Part shown: piece after piece, positions 30,541 through 39,135 of the stretch
Layout: each line of letters opens with the position of its first letter
Numbering within the stretch: position 1 is the first letter of the stretch
Source: Oceaniglobus roseus
GTDB lineage: Bacteria > Pseudomonadota > Alphaproteobacteria > Rhodobacterales > Rhodobacteraceae
NCBI RefSeq assembly: GCF_002869745.1
Contig: NZ_PNOS01000039.1
Coordinates: 1 to 46,648 of the forward strand
Direction: 5' to 3'
DNA length: 46,648 nucleotides
Program-made: the position numbers and the translations under genes
Notes under the pieces: model-generated
The model's input: only the letters and a program-made list of their open reading frames with translations
The model's database searches: none
What the model was told of the DNA's origin: nothing

Positions 30541-30996
30541 ATGCTCGACGATCTCGACCGCCGCCTGCTGCGGCACATGATGGCGGACCCCGGGATGGCG
30601 GTGTCGGCGCTGGCGCAGCGGGCAAACTGCACCGCGGCGGTGGCGGCGCGGCGGCTGGAGAAGATGCGCGCGACGGGGGCGTTCCGCGGAACGCGGGCGG
30701 TGATCGACTGGCCCGCGCTCGGCTATACCGTCGAGGTGTCGCTGCGCTTCACGCTGGACAAGACGGTGGCGACGGCCTTCGACGATTTCCTCGCCGCGGC
30801 GCGGGACATTTCCGAGGTGATCGAGATCCAGACCTTCCTTGGCCGGGTCGACGTGCGGCTGTCGATCGTCGCGCGGGACATGGCGCATTACCAGCGGATC
30901 TACCGCCACCGCATCCTCGCGCTGCCCCACATCGCCGACATTGAGTCGCTGATGGAGGTGGCGCGGCTCAAGCGGGCGGGGGCCTTGCCGATATGA
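30541..30996 (+). CDS. Lrp/AsnC family regulator (first of a tandem pair)
   Basis: A 151-residue transcription regulator of feast/famine type: N-terminal helix-turn-helix (about 4-50, LDDLDRRLLRHMM ... AARRLEKMRATGAF) and a C-terminal effector-binding RAM domain (about 65-140). The gap to ilvC carries a repeated TTGATCCGG (30482-30490 and 30525-30533) and an AT-rich segment GGAATATCA, possible operator elements. CGGAGA precedes the ATG. The ligand is probably an amino acid, by family. A pair of Lrp-fold proteins can also be siroheme decarboxylase subunits (AhbA/AhbB or Nir types), but no haem-pathway genes are nearby. Confidence 0.88.
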   Translation: MLDDLDRRLLRHMMADPGMAVSALAQRANCTAAVAARRLEKMRATGAFRGTRAVIDWPALGYTVEVSLRFTLDKTVATAFDDFLAAARDISEVIEIQTFLGRVDVRLSIVARDMAHYQRIYRHRILALPHIADIESLMEVARLKRAGALPI

Positions 30997-31006
30997 GGCT
31001 TTCGAC

Positions 31007-31474
31007 GTGATCGCGCTCGACGACATCGACCGGCAGTTGCTGGCGCTGCTGGAACGGGATGCGGGGCAGCCTGCGAGCGTGCTGGGCAAGGCCTTGGGCC
31101 TGTCGCAGCCTGCCGCGTGGCGCCGGGTGCAGCGGCTGGAGAAGGCGGGGGTGCTGCTGGGGCGGCGGCTGGATCTGGACCTCGAGAAGCTGGGGTTCGG
31201 CGTCACCGTGTTCCTCGGCGTGAAGCTCGCCACCAAGGGGCGGGTGAGCCTGGAGGATTTCGAACGGGCGGTGATGGCGATCCCGGAGGTGCAGGCGGTG
31301 AGCCATGTGCTGGGGCTTTACGACTACCGGCTCAGGGTCGTGGCGCGGGATCTGGCGGATTTCGAGCGGGTGCTCCGGCGGCGGATCATGACGCTGCCGG
31401 GGGTCGGCGACGTGGAGGCGAACGTGCTTCTCTCCGAGGAGTTGCGCCCCGGACCCATTGCCGCGGCGGGATAG
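31007..31474 (+). CDS. Lrp/AsnC family regulator (second of a tandem pair)
   Basis: A 155-residue Lrp-type protein. The recognition region LGLSQPAAWRRVQRLEKAGVL (about 30-50) is a clear helix-turn-helix, better conserved than in its upstream partner, followed by a RAM domain (about 65-145, with VSHVLGLYDYRLRVVARDL). The GTG start lies 10 bases after the first regulator's stop, with GAGG overlapping that stop, so the two are made together and may form mixed oligomers. The class V aminotransferase follows 75 bp later on the same strand. Confidence 0.88.
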   Translation: MIALDDIDRQLLALLERDAGQPASVLGKALGLSQPAAWRRVQRLEKAGVLLGRRLDLDLEKLGFGVTVFLGVKLATKGRVSLEDFERAVMAIPEVQAVSHVLGLYDYRLRVVARDLADFERVLRRRIMTLPGVGDVEANVLLSEELRPGPIAAAG

Positions 31475-31549
31475 ACCTTGGCCCCTCTGGCCTTGGCGGC
31501 GGTTTCGGGGCAGTGTCGCGGCCAAACGCACCCAAGACCGGAGCCCGCC

Positions 31550-32677
31550 ATGACCGCCCTTCTGCCCGATGTCGATCCCGATGGCCTGCTGGAGTATTCC
31601 GTCGTCTTCACCGACCGCTCGCTCAATCACATGAGCGCGGCGTTCCAGGGGGTGATGCGCGACCTCTCGGCGCTGCTGAAGGACGTCTACAAGGCAGACG
31701 CCGTGGCGCTGGTGCCGGGCGGCGGCACCTACGCGATGGAGGCCGTCGCGCGGCAGCTGGCGACGGACGCGAAGGTCATGGTGATCCGCAACGGCTGGTT
31801 CTCCTACCGCTGGAGCCAGATCTTCGAGGCCGGCGTGACGCCCTCGGAAGAGATCGTGATGCTGGCCCGGCGGATGGGCAACGCGCCGGATGCGCCCTTC
31901 GCGCCCGCGGCCATCGAGGAGGTCGTGGCGAAGATCGCCGCGGAACGGCCCGAGGTTGTCTTCGCGCCCCATGTCGAGACGTCGGCGGGGATGATCCTGC
32001 CCGACGACTACCTGAAGAAGGTGGCCGCGGCGGTGCACGAGGTGGGCGGGCTGTTCGTGCTCGACTGCATCGCGAGCGGATGCGCCTGGGTCGACATGAA
32101 GGAGACGGGGGTCGACGTGCTGATCTCGGCCCCGCAGAAGGGCTGGTCGGCCTCGCCCTCGGCCGGCTGCGTGATGATGAGCGCGCGGGCGGTCGAGAAG
32201 GTGAAAGCGCGCAAGTCCACCTCCTTCGCCGTGGACCTCGGCAAGTGGCTGGCGATCATGGAAGCCTACGAGAACGGCGGCCATGCCTACCACGCGACCA
32301 TGCCGACCGATGCCCTGAGAGACTTCCGCGACACCATGCTGGAAAGCCGCGACTTCGGGTTCGAGAAGCTGGCACAGGCCCAGTGGGAGCAGGGGCGCGC
32401 GGTGCGCGCCGCCCTGGCCGAGCGGGGGGTGAAATCGGTCGCCGCCGAGGGCTTCGGCGCGCCGGGGGTCGTCGTCGCCTATACCGGGCGCGACGACGTG
32501 CAGAACGGCAAGGCCTTCGCGGCCGAGGGCGTGCAGATCGCCGCGGGCGTCCCGTTGCAGGTGGGCGAGGGGCCCGACTACAAGAGCTTCCGGATCGGGC
32601 TGTTCGGGATCGACAAGCTCAGGGATGTGCCCGCGAGCGTGGCGCGGTTGGAAGCGGTGCTCGACAAGGTGTTCTGA
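31550..32677 (+). CDS. Class V PLP-dependent aminotransferase
   Basis: A 375-residue fold type I enzyme of the serine-pyruvate/alanine-glyoxylate group. It shows PGGGTYAMEAVARQL (cofactor phosphate region, about 58-72), NGWFSYRW, the Asp of FVLDCIASGCAWVDMKETGVD, and the Schiff-base Lys in ISAPQKGWSASPSAG (about Lys204). It lacks the Cys-desulfurase signature. The specific amino donor is not readable from sequence; alanine, serine or glyoxylate are likely. Co-orientation with the Lrp pair suggests amino acid regulation. CCGGAG precedes the ATG. Its end is four bases from the convergent UbiH-type gene. Confidence 0.87.
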   Translation: MTALLPDVDPDGLLEYSVVFTDRSLNHMSAAFQGVMRDLSALLKDVYKADAVALVPGGGTYAMEAVARQLATDAKVMVIRNGWFSYRWSQIFEAGVTPSEEIVMLARRMGNAPDAPFAPAAIEEVVAKIAAERPEVVFAPHVETSAGMILPDDYLKKVAAAVHEVGGLFVLDCIASGCAWVDMKETGVDVLISAPQKGWSASPSAGCVMMSARAVEKVKARKSTSFAVDLGKWLAIMEAYENGGHAYHATMPTDALRDFRDTMLESRDFGFEKLAQAQWEQGRAVRAALAERGVKSVAAEGFGAPGVVVAYTGRDDVQNGKAFAAEGVQIAAGVPLQVGEGPDYKSFRIGLFGIDKLRDVPASVARLEAVLDKVF

Positions 32678-32681
32678 GCGC

Positions 32682-33875
32682 CTAGTCCGTCGCGCCGAGC
32701 CCTGCACGCATCACACCACGGCGGATCGGCGCGATGTCGTGGACGGCGCGCAGTCCCGCGCTGCGCAGCCGCACCACCGCGTCGAAATCCGACCGGCAGA
32801 CCCGGTTGAACAGGTCGATCACCCCCGCGCGCACCGTCACGTCGCGGCCGCGGATCCGGGCATGGCGCTCCAGTCCCTCGGGCGCGCCGGGATCCTCGCC
32901 CAGGCAGTCGAGCAGGGTGGCGACATCGTGCAGCGAGGTGTTCAGCCCCTGCGCGCCGATCGGCGGCAGGACATGGGCGGCCTCGGCGATCAGCACCGTG
33001 CGCCGCGCGGTCAGCCGGTCGGCGGTGCGGGTGATGACCGGCCAGACCCGGCGCGGTGTCAGCAGGCGCATCTGGCCGAGAACGCCGACCGAGCGCAATG
33101 TCGCCTCGGCACCGCAGGCCTCGGGCGACATGGCGGCCAGTTCCGCCGAGCGGGCGTTGTCGTTCATCCAGACGATGGCCGAGGCGGGCCGGCCTTCGTG
33201 ATCGTTCAGCGGCACGGTCGTGAAGGCGCCGCCGGCGTTGTAGATCTCGGTCGAGACGTCGTCGTGGGGCAGGTCGTGGGCGACCGAGAAGACGATGGCG
33301 GACTGGCCGTAGGTGCGGCTGTGGGCGCCGATCCCCGCCGCCTCGCGCACCGGCGAGTTGCGCCCGTCCGCGGCGACCACCAGCTTCGCGTCGACGCGGC
33401 TGCCGTCGGTCAGCGTGACGACGGCGCCCGCGGTGCGGGTCAGCAGGGCGGCGAAGCCCACCCCGAGGCGCAGGTCGACGTTCTCCAGCCCTTCGAGGTG
33501 GCGGGCCAGCACGGCGCGGCTGCGCCAGTTGGCGATGTTCCAGCCGAAGGTCGGCTCGCCCAGGTCGGCGGGTTCGAACTGGCGGCGGATGCGCTCCTGC
33601 GGCGGCCAGCCCTGGGTGTCGATGACGCGGAGCGCCCGCAGCGGCGTCGCCTCGGGCGACAGCGCCTCCCACAGCCCCAGCCGTTCGAACAGCGCGCGGG
33701 CGGGCTGGAGGAAGGCGGTGGAGCGGAGGTCGGCCTCGGGATCCTCTTCGGTCTGGACCGGGGGAACCGGGTCCACCACGCAGACGCGGAAGCCGCGATG
33801 CGCAAGGCCCGCTGCGGCGACGAGCCCGGCGATGCCGCCGCCGGAAACGAGGATGTCGGTGTCTGTCCGTGTCAT
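32682..33875 (-). CDS. UbiH/UbiF/COQ6-type FAD monooxygenase
   Basis: A 397-residue flavoprotein hydroxylase, probably acting on a ubiquinone precursor ring. FAD motif ILVSGGGIAGLVAAAGLAHRGF at residues 8-29, the DG motif LVVAADGRNSPVREAAGI near 165, and the C-terminal RRTVLIAEAAHVLPPIGAQGLNTSLHD, where the usual GDAAH reads AEAAH but the PxGxGxN flavin contact is kept as PIGAQGLN. Which ring position it hydroxylates cannot be told. It is transcribed toward the aminotransferase, with the HAD phosphatase gene upstream on the same strand. Confidence 0.88.
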   Translation of the reverse strand: MTRTDTDILVSGGGIAGLVAAAGLAHRGFRVCVVDPVPPVQTEEDPEADLRSTAFLQPARALFERLGLWEALSPEATPLRALRVIDTQGWPPQERIRRQFEPADLGEPTFGWNIANWRSRAVLARHLEGLENVDLRLGVGFAALLTRTAGAVVTLTDGSRVDAKLVVAADGRNSPVREAAGIGAHSRTYGQSAIVFSVAHDLPHDDVSTEIYNAGGAFTTVPLNDHEGRPASAIVWMNDNARSAELAAMSPEACGAEATLRSVGVLGQMRLLTPRRVWPVITRTADRLTARRTVLIAEAAHVLPPIGAQGLNTSLHDVATLLDCLGEDPGAPEGLERHARIRGRDVTVRAGVIDLFNRVCRSDFDAVVRLRSAGLRAVHDIAPIRRGVMRAGLGATD

Positions 33876-33937
33876 GGCCCATACCTACCCCGCGGGGCGG
33901 CGGCGGCAATGGCAAACGCCTGCGGCAAGGTGCGCTT

Positions 33938-34585
33938 TCAGGCGGGCAGGTCGGACAGGAAGGCGGCGAGGTCGGTCGTGTGGTGGTGGATGTGGTCGCC
34001 CTCGGCTTGGGTTGGGGCGACGAGCACGGTGGTCAGGCCCATGGCATGGGGGACCATGAGGTTTCTCGGATCGTCCTCGAACATGGCGGCGGCGTGGGGC
34101 TCGACCTTTGCGGCGGCGAAGATGCGTTCGAAGGCGGCGGGCTGGGGTTTCGGGGTGAAGCCCGCGTTCTCGACCCCGTAGACGGCGTGAAAGGACTCGG
34201 CGAGGCCGCGCGCGGCAAGCACCCGCGCGGCATAGGGGGCGGAGCCGTTGGTGAAGACGATCCGCCGCCCCGGCAGCGCGGCGATGGCGCGGGCGAGCAG
34301 GGGATCGGGGCTCAGGTGGTCGAGCGTGATCTCGTGCACGTCGACGAGATAGGGGTCGGGGTCGGCCCCGTGTTCGGCCATCAGCCCGGCGAGCGTGGTG
34401 CCGTGGGTCTGCCAGTAGTGGCGGCGCAGGCGGTCAGCCTCGGCCCGGTCGACCCCCAGCGTGCGGGCGACCCAACCGGTCATCCGGACCTCGATCTGGT
34501 CGAAGAGCCGTGCCTCGGGCGGGTAGAGCGTGTTGTCGAGGTCGAAGACCCAGTGGCGGACGTGCTGGAACGAGGGCGCTTTCAT
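33938..34585 (-). CDS. Pyrimidine 5'-nucleotidase, HAD superfamily
   Basis: A 215-residue phosphatase. HAD motif I is VFDLDNTLYPPEARLF (nucleophile and acid-base Asp at about residues 13 and 15), motif II IVFTNGSAPYA, motif III Lys in FTPKPQPAAF, motif IV MFEDDPRNL. The DNTLYPP form and size match the SDT1/pyrimidine 5'-nucleotidase subgroup, which dephosphorylates UMP and CMP. The start at 34585 is the ATG just before the conserved region; the ribosome-binding site is weak. It is divergent from the GntR regulator across 105 bp. Confidence 0.87.
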   Translation of the reverse strand: MKAPSFQHVRHWVFDLDNTLYPPEARLFDQIEVRMTGWVARTLGVDRAEADRLRRHYWQTHGTTLAGLMAEHGADPDPYLVDVHEITLDHLSPDPLLARAIAALPGRRIVFTNGSAPYAARVLAARGLAESFHAVYGVENAGFTPKPQPAAFERIFAAAKVEPHAAAMFEDDPRNLMVPHAMGLTTVLVAPTQAEGDHIHHHTTDLAAFLSDLPA

Positions 34586-34690
34586 GGCGCCACCGTTACG
34601 CCGGTGCCGGGGCGGGCGCAACGGCGCGCGTTTTCGGATTCCGCCCGCGGTTTGGCTGGTCTACGGTGGCGCCAGAGCAGGGAGAGCGCG

Positions 34691-35359
34691 ATGACAGAGA
34701 CGAGGTCCGGGCAGCGGGACGCCTATCAGCTGATCCTGGACGCGATCGACACCGGGATCTACCGCCCCGGCGACCGTCTGGTGGAAAGCGAGCTGGCCGA
34801 GCGCTTCGGCGTCTCGCGCACCCCGATCCGCGAGGCGTTGCAGCGGCTCGAGACGCAGTCGATGCTGACGCGGGACGGGCGCAGCCTGATCGTGGCCGCG
34901 CTGGACCATTCGCAGCTGGCCGAGCTTTACGTCGTCAGGACCGAGCTGGAGGGGCTGGCGGCGCGGCTCGCGGCGCGGCACGCGACGGCCGAGGAGGTGC
35001 GGGTGCTGCGCACGATGGTGGAGGACGACCGTGCGCTGCTGGACGATCCGGCGGCGCTGGCGCGGGCGAACCGGCGGTTTCACAAGCAGATCCACCTGGC
35101 CTCGCACAACCGGTATCTTGTTCAGCAGCTGGACCTCGTGCACCGGTTCATGGCGCTGCTCGCCACCACCTCGCTCGCCGTCGAGGGGCGCGGCCGGACG
35201 GCCCTGGCCGAGCATGACCGGATCGTCTCGGCCATCGAGGCGGGGGACGGGGATGCCGCCTACGAGGCGCTGAAACACCACATCTCGACCGCGTTCGAGA
35301 CGCGTCTCAAGGCGGTGGCGGCGGCGTCGGAGGCGGGTTCGGACAGGGGGGCGGTCTGA
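34691..35359 (+). CDS. GntR family regulator, FadR/FCD subfamily
   Basis: A 222-residue transcription factor. N-terminal winged helix (about 8-75: LILDAIDTGIYRPGDRLVESELAERFGVSRTPIREALQRL in pieces) and a C-terminal all-helical FCD domain (about 80-215), where Asp and His residues (including FHKQIH, EHDRI and LKHH) are candidate metal or carboxylate ligands. GGAGAG lies just before ATG 34691. The effector is probably a small organic acid by family. The target could be the divergent nucleotidase gene or its own promoter. Its last 53 bases overlap the convergent glycosyltransferase gene. Confidence 0.9.
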   Translation: MTETRSGQRDAYQLILDAIDTGIYRPGDRLVESELAERFGVSRTPIREALQRLETQSMLTRDGRSLIVAALDHSQLAELYVVRTELEGLAARLAARHATAEEVRVLRTMVEDDRALLDDPAALARANRRFHKQIHLASHNRYLVQQLDLVHRFMALLATTSLAVEGRGRTALAEHDRIVSAIEAGDGDAAYEALKHHISTAFETRLKAVAAASEAGSDRGAV

Positions 35360-37226
35360 ACAGCCCGTGCCGGGTCTTGTCCCAGAAGAAGGGGCAGACC
35401 ACCATCTCGACCCCCGCCTTCACGATCGAGAGCGACGCCAGCAGGTGATAGGGCACCAGCCACGGCGTCGCGCGGCCCAGCAGATTCGCGCCGCGCAGCC
35501 GCACCGCGATCAGCGCCAGGGCGAACTGGACCAAGAGCGCCGCCGCCATCGTCAGCGTGATCGCGAGGGTACCCCAGAAGCCGATCCACGGCCGCCAGGG
35601 ATGGTCGAGCCCGAAGCCGAGCAGGAGGAAGGACCACAGGAACGGCGCCAGCGCCGCCGCGCCGAGGCTGCCGCAGAACAGCAGCTGCACCCCGAGGAAC
35701 CGGCGCGGGCCGAGGTCGCGCCACAGCGCCGCCGGGTCGCGCATGTGGACGAGCCAGGTCAGCGCATATCCCTTCTGCCAGCGCGACCGCTGCCGGATCC
35801 AGGGCCAGATGCGGCAGGTCGCCTCCTCGAAGGTGGTGCTGTCCAGAAGCTCGGTCCGATAGCCCTGGCGCGCCAGCCTGAGGCCGAGGTCCGCGTCTTC
35901 GGTCACGTTGTGGGAATCCCAGCCGCCAAGCCGGTTCAGCGCGGCGCGGCGGAAGAACAGCGTGGTCCCGCCGAGGGGAATCACCAGCCCCAGCCGGGCC
36001 AGCGCGGGCAGGATCAGCCGGAACCACACCGCGTAGTCGAGCGTGAAGCAGCGGGTGATCCAGTTGACCTCGGTATTGTAGAAGTCGAGCCGCCCCTGGA
36101 GGCAGGCGACCTGCGGCGGGCTCAGCTGGAACTGTGCCACCGCGCGGGCGATCTGGTCGGGTGCGGGGGCGTCTTCGGCATCGTAGACGCCGATGATGTC
36201 GCCGCGGCAGAGCTCAAGGGCGAAATTCAGCGCCCGGGGTTTCGTCCGGACGCTGCCGCGGGGCACGACGACCCCGTGCATCCAGCTTGGCAGCGGTGTC
36301 CGCGCCAGGGCCGCACGGGTCGCGGTGTCGTCCTCCTCCACGATCAGGTGGATGTCCAGAAGCTCGGGCGGGTAGTCGAGCCGGCGCAGCCGCTCGACCA
36401 GATGCGCGACCATCTGGCCTTCGCGGAACAGGGGCACCAGCAGCGACACGCAGACGCCGCGGTCGGGCAACATGGTCACGTCGGACGCCTGGCGGACCGG
36501 AGGCGACCGGCGCAGCGCCAGCGCCGCGGCGATCAGGCCGAGCGCGGTGTTGGCGGTCAGGATCAGCAGGGCAGCCGCGGTGCAGAGCGTGAAGGCGGCC
36601 ACCGGCGCCCGCGTCATTGCCAGCAGGGCCGCCGCGACCGCCGCCAGCGCCCCGGCGGTGAGGCGCAGCCGCGACAGGGACCGGCAGCTCATCGGGGCAT
36701 CGACCATGGTTTCGGCCCGCCCCACCAGCTCCCGGCCGCGCAGCCGCAGCACCACGCTGCGGATCTGCCCGCGCTCGGCCATGGCGACCAGAACCTTGCC
36801 AAGCTGCGCCTCGACCGCGGGACGGAGACGGCCGAACAGTTCGGGGCGGGCCGTGACCACCAGCGTCGCCGAGCCCATGCGGCAGAGCGGCAGGACGTCG
36901 TGGCGCAGGCAGAAGGGCGCGCCGAGCCGGTCGAGAAGGGTGGTGTCGCAGGCGAACCGGGCCGGATCCAGCGCCACGGTGCCGTACTGGCGCGCCAGCA
37001 CCGCGTTGAGGTCGGCCGCCGTGATCGCCCCCGCGGCCATCAGGATCTGCCCGAGCGGCGCCGCGGTCGTCCCCTGTCGGCCGAGCGCCCAGGCCAGATC
37101 CGCCGGGTCAAGTCGCCCGGCGCCCACGAGAAGGGCGCCAAGCCGTCCCGCCTTCGGGTCGCCCGGCCGAACCGTCAGCCCGGGATCCGGCTGCGCGGAC
37201 GCCAACGTGAGGCTCGGCGGTGCCAT
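35307..37226 (-). CDS. MshEN domain fused to a membrane glycosyltransferase family 2
   Basis: A 639-residue inner-membrane protein. Residues 28-80 match the c-di-GMP-binding MshEN pattern exactly in layout: a 24-residue motif RLG...ALGRQ (28-51), a five-residue spacer, and a second 24-residue motif PLGQ...VLARQ (57-80). Two membrane helices (about 187-238) follow, then a processive GT2 catalytic domain with EEDD (297-300), YDAED (348-352), TED (442-444) and QRSRW (479-483), then further helices (about 505-600). It probably polymerises an exopolysaccharide across the membrane under c-di-GMP control; product unknown. Strong GGGGAGGA ribosome site, which a leader hairpin can mask. The Pro-rich tail overlaps gntR. 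Confidence 0.88.
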   Translation of the reverse strand: MAPPSLTLASAQPDPGLTVRPGDPKAGRLGALLVGAGRLDPADLAWALGRQGTTAAPLGQILMAAGAITAADLNAVLARQYGTVALDPARFACDTTLLDRLGAPFCLRHDVLPLCRMGSATLVVTARPELFGRLRPAVEAQLGKVLVAMAERGQIRSVVLRLRGRELVGRAETMVDAPMSCRSLSRLRLTAGALAAVAAALLAMTRAPVAAFTLCTAAALLILTANTALGLIAAALALRRSPPVRQASDVTMLPDRGVCVSLLVPLFREGQMVAHLVERLRRLDYPPELLDIHLIVEEDDTATRAALARTPLPSWMHGVVVPRGSVRTKPRALNFALELCRGDIIGVYDAEDAPAPDQIARAVAQFQLSPPQVACLQGRLDFYNTEVNWITRCFTLDYAVWFRLILPALARLGLVIPLGGTTLFFRRAALNRLGGWDSHNVTEDADLGLRLARQGYRTELLDSTTFEEATCRIWPWIRQRSRWQKGYALTWLVHMRDPAALWRDLGPRRFLGVQLLFCGSLGAAALAPFLWSFLLLGFGLDHPWRPWIGFWGTLAITLTMAAALLVQFALALIAVRLRGANLLGRATPWLVPYHLLASLSIVKAGVEMVVCPFFWDKTRHGLFRPPPCPNPPPTPPPPP

Positions 37227-37264
37227 CGATCCTCCCCGAGAGCAGGTTTCCGCTCCGAGGATCG
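37227..37264 (-). promoter_or_regulatory. Hairpin covering the glycosyltransferase Shine-Dalgarno
   Basis: In the minus-strand leader, CGATCCTC (37264-37257) is complementary to GAGGATCG (37234-37227), which holds the Shine-Dalgarno and abuts the ATG at 37226. A nested GAGC/GCTC pairing lies in the 22-base loop. The fold would hide the ribosome-binding site, so translation may depend on a factor or RNA that opens it. Confidence 0.55.
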
Positions 37265-37296
37265 TCCATAACGCTTAACGGGGTGTTAACCGCGGC

Positions 37297-38457
37297 TCAG
37301 GCGGCTTCGGACATCGCCTTCGAGAAGCGCTCGAACAGGTAATAGCTGTCCATCGGGCCGGGGCTCGCCTCGGGGTGGTACTGGACCGACCATACGGGGC
37401 GGTCGGCCATGCGGATGCCGCAGTTCGAGCCGTCGAAGAGCGAGACGTGGGTCTCCTTCACGCCGACCGGCAGGGTCTGGGCATCGACGGTGAAGCCGTG
37501 GTTCATCGACGTGATCTCGACCTTGCCGGTCTCCAGGTCCTTCACCGGGTGGTTGGCGCCGTGGTGGCCGTGGTTCATCTTCACCGTCTGCGCGCCAAGG
37601 GCGAGGGCCAGCATCTGGTGGCCGAGGCAGATCCCGAAGACGGGGATGCGGGAGCGGTCCAGCACCTCGCGGATCATCGGCACGGCATAGGCGCCGGTGG
37701 CCGCCGGATCGCCGGGGCCGTTCGACAGGAACAGACCGTCGGGCGACTGGGCCAGCACGTCCTCGGCCGTGGCGGTGGCGGGCAGCACGGTCACGTCGCA
37801 GCCCGCAGAGGCGAGCGAGCGCAGGATGTTGCGCTTGGCGCCGTAGTCGATGGCGACGACGCGGTGCCCCGGCCCCTCGCGGCGCACGAAGCCCTGGGGC
37901 CAGGCCCACCGCATTTCGTCCCAGCGGTAGGACTGGGTGCAGGTGACGTCCTTGGCCAGGTCGCGGCCGACGAGGCCGGGGAAGCCGCGGGCGGCGTTCA
38001 CCAGCGCCTCGATGTCGAACCTGCCCTCGGGGTCGTGTGCGAGGGCGACGTGGGGCGCGCCCTGCTGGCGGATCGCCCGGGTCAGGCGCCGGGTGTCGAC
38101 GCCGCCGATGGCGATGCGGCCGCGCCGGGTCAGCCAGGCATCGAGCGTGTCGGTGGCGCGCCAGTTCGACGGCTCGGTCGGGTCCCACTTCACCACCATG
38201 CCCTCGGCCACGGGATCCGCCGTCTCGTCGTCCTCGGGATTGACGCCGGTGTTGCCGATGTGTGGGAAGGTGAAGGTGACGATCTGCCCGGCATAGGAGG
38301 GATCGGTCATGATCTCCTGGTAGCCGGTCATCGCGGTGTTGAAGCAGAGTTCGGCCGTGGTCTGGCCGGTGGCGCCGAAGCCCTTGCCGAAGAAGAGCGT
38401 GCCGTCGGCGAGGGCGAGGCAGGCGGTGGGGGGCGTTTTCTGGGCGGTGGCGGACAT
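37297..38457 (-). CDS. carA: Carbamoyl-phosphate synthase small subunit
   Basis: Glutaminase subunit that feeds ammonia to CarB for carbamoyl phosphate, used for arginine and pyrimidines. The 386-residue protein has the N-terminal CarA domain (LALADGTLFFGKGFGA ... FNTAMTGYQEIMTDPSYAGQIV) and a C-terminal class I amidotransferase domain with nucleophile Cys in FGICLGHQM and the His/Glu pair in VQYHPEASPGP. Length is typical. It faces away from yqeY. carB is not in the window. Confidence 0.97.
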   Translation of the reverse strand: MSATAQKTPPTACLALADGTLFFGKGFGATGQTTAELCFNTAMTGYQEIMTDPSYAGQIVTFTFPHIGNTGVNPEDDETADPVAEGMVVKWDPTEPSNWRATDTLDAWLTRRGRIAIGGVDTRRLTRAIRQQGAPHVALAHDPEGRFDIEALVNAARGFPGLVGRDLAKDVTCTQSYRWDEMRWAWPQGFVRREGPGHRVVAIDYGAKRNILRSLASAGCDVTVLPATATAEDVLAQSPDGLFLSNGPGDPAATGAYAVPMIREVLDRSRIPVFGICLGHQMLALALGAQTVKMNHGHHGANHPVKDLETGKVEITSMNHGFTVDAQTLPVGVKETHVSLFDGSNCGIRMADRPVWSVQYHPEASPGPMDSYYLFERFSKAMSEAA

Positions 38458-38573
38458 GGCGGCGGCTCCGGCGGCAAATCTGCGCGAACCTAGAGGCTGC
38501 TCCGGCGGGGGTCAAGGGGGCGGGGGAAATGGATAGTCAAGCGGTTTCAGCATGTTACGCGGCGTCCGCCGAG

Positions 38574-38600
38574 TTGTCAGGGGCCGCGGCATGTTATAAT
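38574..38600 (+). promoter_or_regulatory. Predicted promoter of yqeY
   Basis: A perfect TATAAT (38595-38600) stands out in very GC-rich sequence, with TTGTCA (38574-38579) 15 bases upstream, a spacer two bases short of ideal. The start near 38607 gives a leader of about 33 bases. Confidence 0.55.
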
Positions 38601-38639
38601 CTGCCGCCTCGCAGACTGTGCATCCGGGAGATGGCCGCA

Positions 38640-39098
38640 ATGGATCTGAGAAACCGCATCAGCGGCGAGCTGAAGACGGCGATGAAGAACAAGGACGCGG
38701 GACGGCTTTCGACGCTCCGCCTGATCAACGCGGCGATCAAGGACCGCGACATCGCCCTGCGCGGCGAGGGCGAGGATGGCGGCGTCGGCGATGCCGAGGT
38801 GCTCCAGATTCTCGACAAGATGGTGAAGCAGCGCCAGGAAAGTGCCCGCGCCTACGAGGAAGGCGGGCGGCTTGAACTGGCCGACCAGGAACGCTCGGAG
38901 ATCACGGTGATTCAGGACTTCCTGCCGCGTCAGCTGAGCGACGAGGAGGTCGACCGCGCGGTGGCCGAGGCGATCGCCGAGACCGGGGCCGAGTCGATCC
39001 GCGACATGGGTCGGGTGATGGGCGCCCTGAAGGCCCGTTACACAGGGCAGATGGATTTCGGCGCCGTGGGCCCGCGGGTGAAGGCACAGCTCGGTTGA
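38640..39098 (+). CDS. yqeY: GatB/YqeY domain protein
   Basis: A 152-residue protein of the YqeY family, related to the tRNA-binding C-terminal domain of GatB (amidotransferase subunit). It shows MDLRNRISGELKTAMKNKDAGRLSTLRLINAAIKDRDI, KQRQESARAYEEGGR and SIRDMGRVMGALKARYTGQMDFG in order, the standard domain pair. The molecular role is not established; free-standing YqeY is widespread. ATG 38640 is preferred over ATG 38631 because GGGAG ends immediately before the latter, leaving no spacing. A clear terminator follows. Confidence 0.92.
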   Translation: MDLRNRISGELKTAMKNKDAGRLSTLRLINAAIKDRDIALRGEGEDGGVGDAEVLQILDKMVKQRQESARAYEEGGRLELADQERSEITVIQDFLPRQLSDEEVDRAVAEAIAETGAESIRDMGRVMGALKARYTGQMDFGAVGPRVKAQLG

Positions 39099-39135
39099 CG
39101 ACCTCCCCCGGAGACATCGGAAGGCTGCAGGAACA

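Noticed and set aside
30541-31474. Possibility that the paired Lrp-fold proteins are siroheme decarboxylase subunits.
   Set aside because: The second protein has a well-formed recognition helix and the neighbours are amino acid genes; no haem or nitrite reductase genes are in view.
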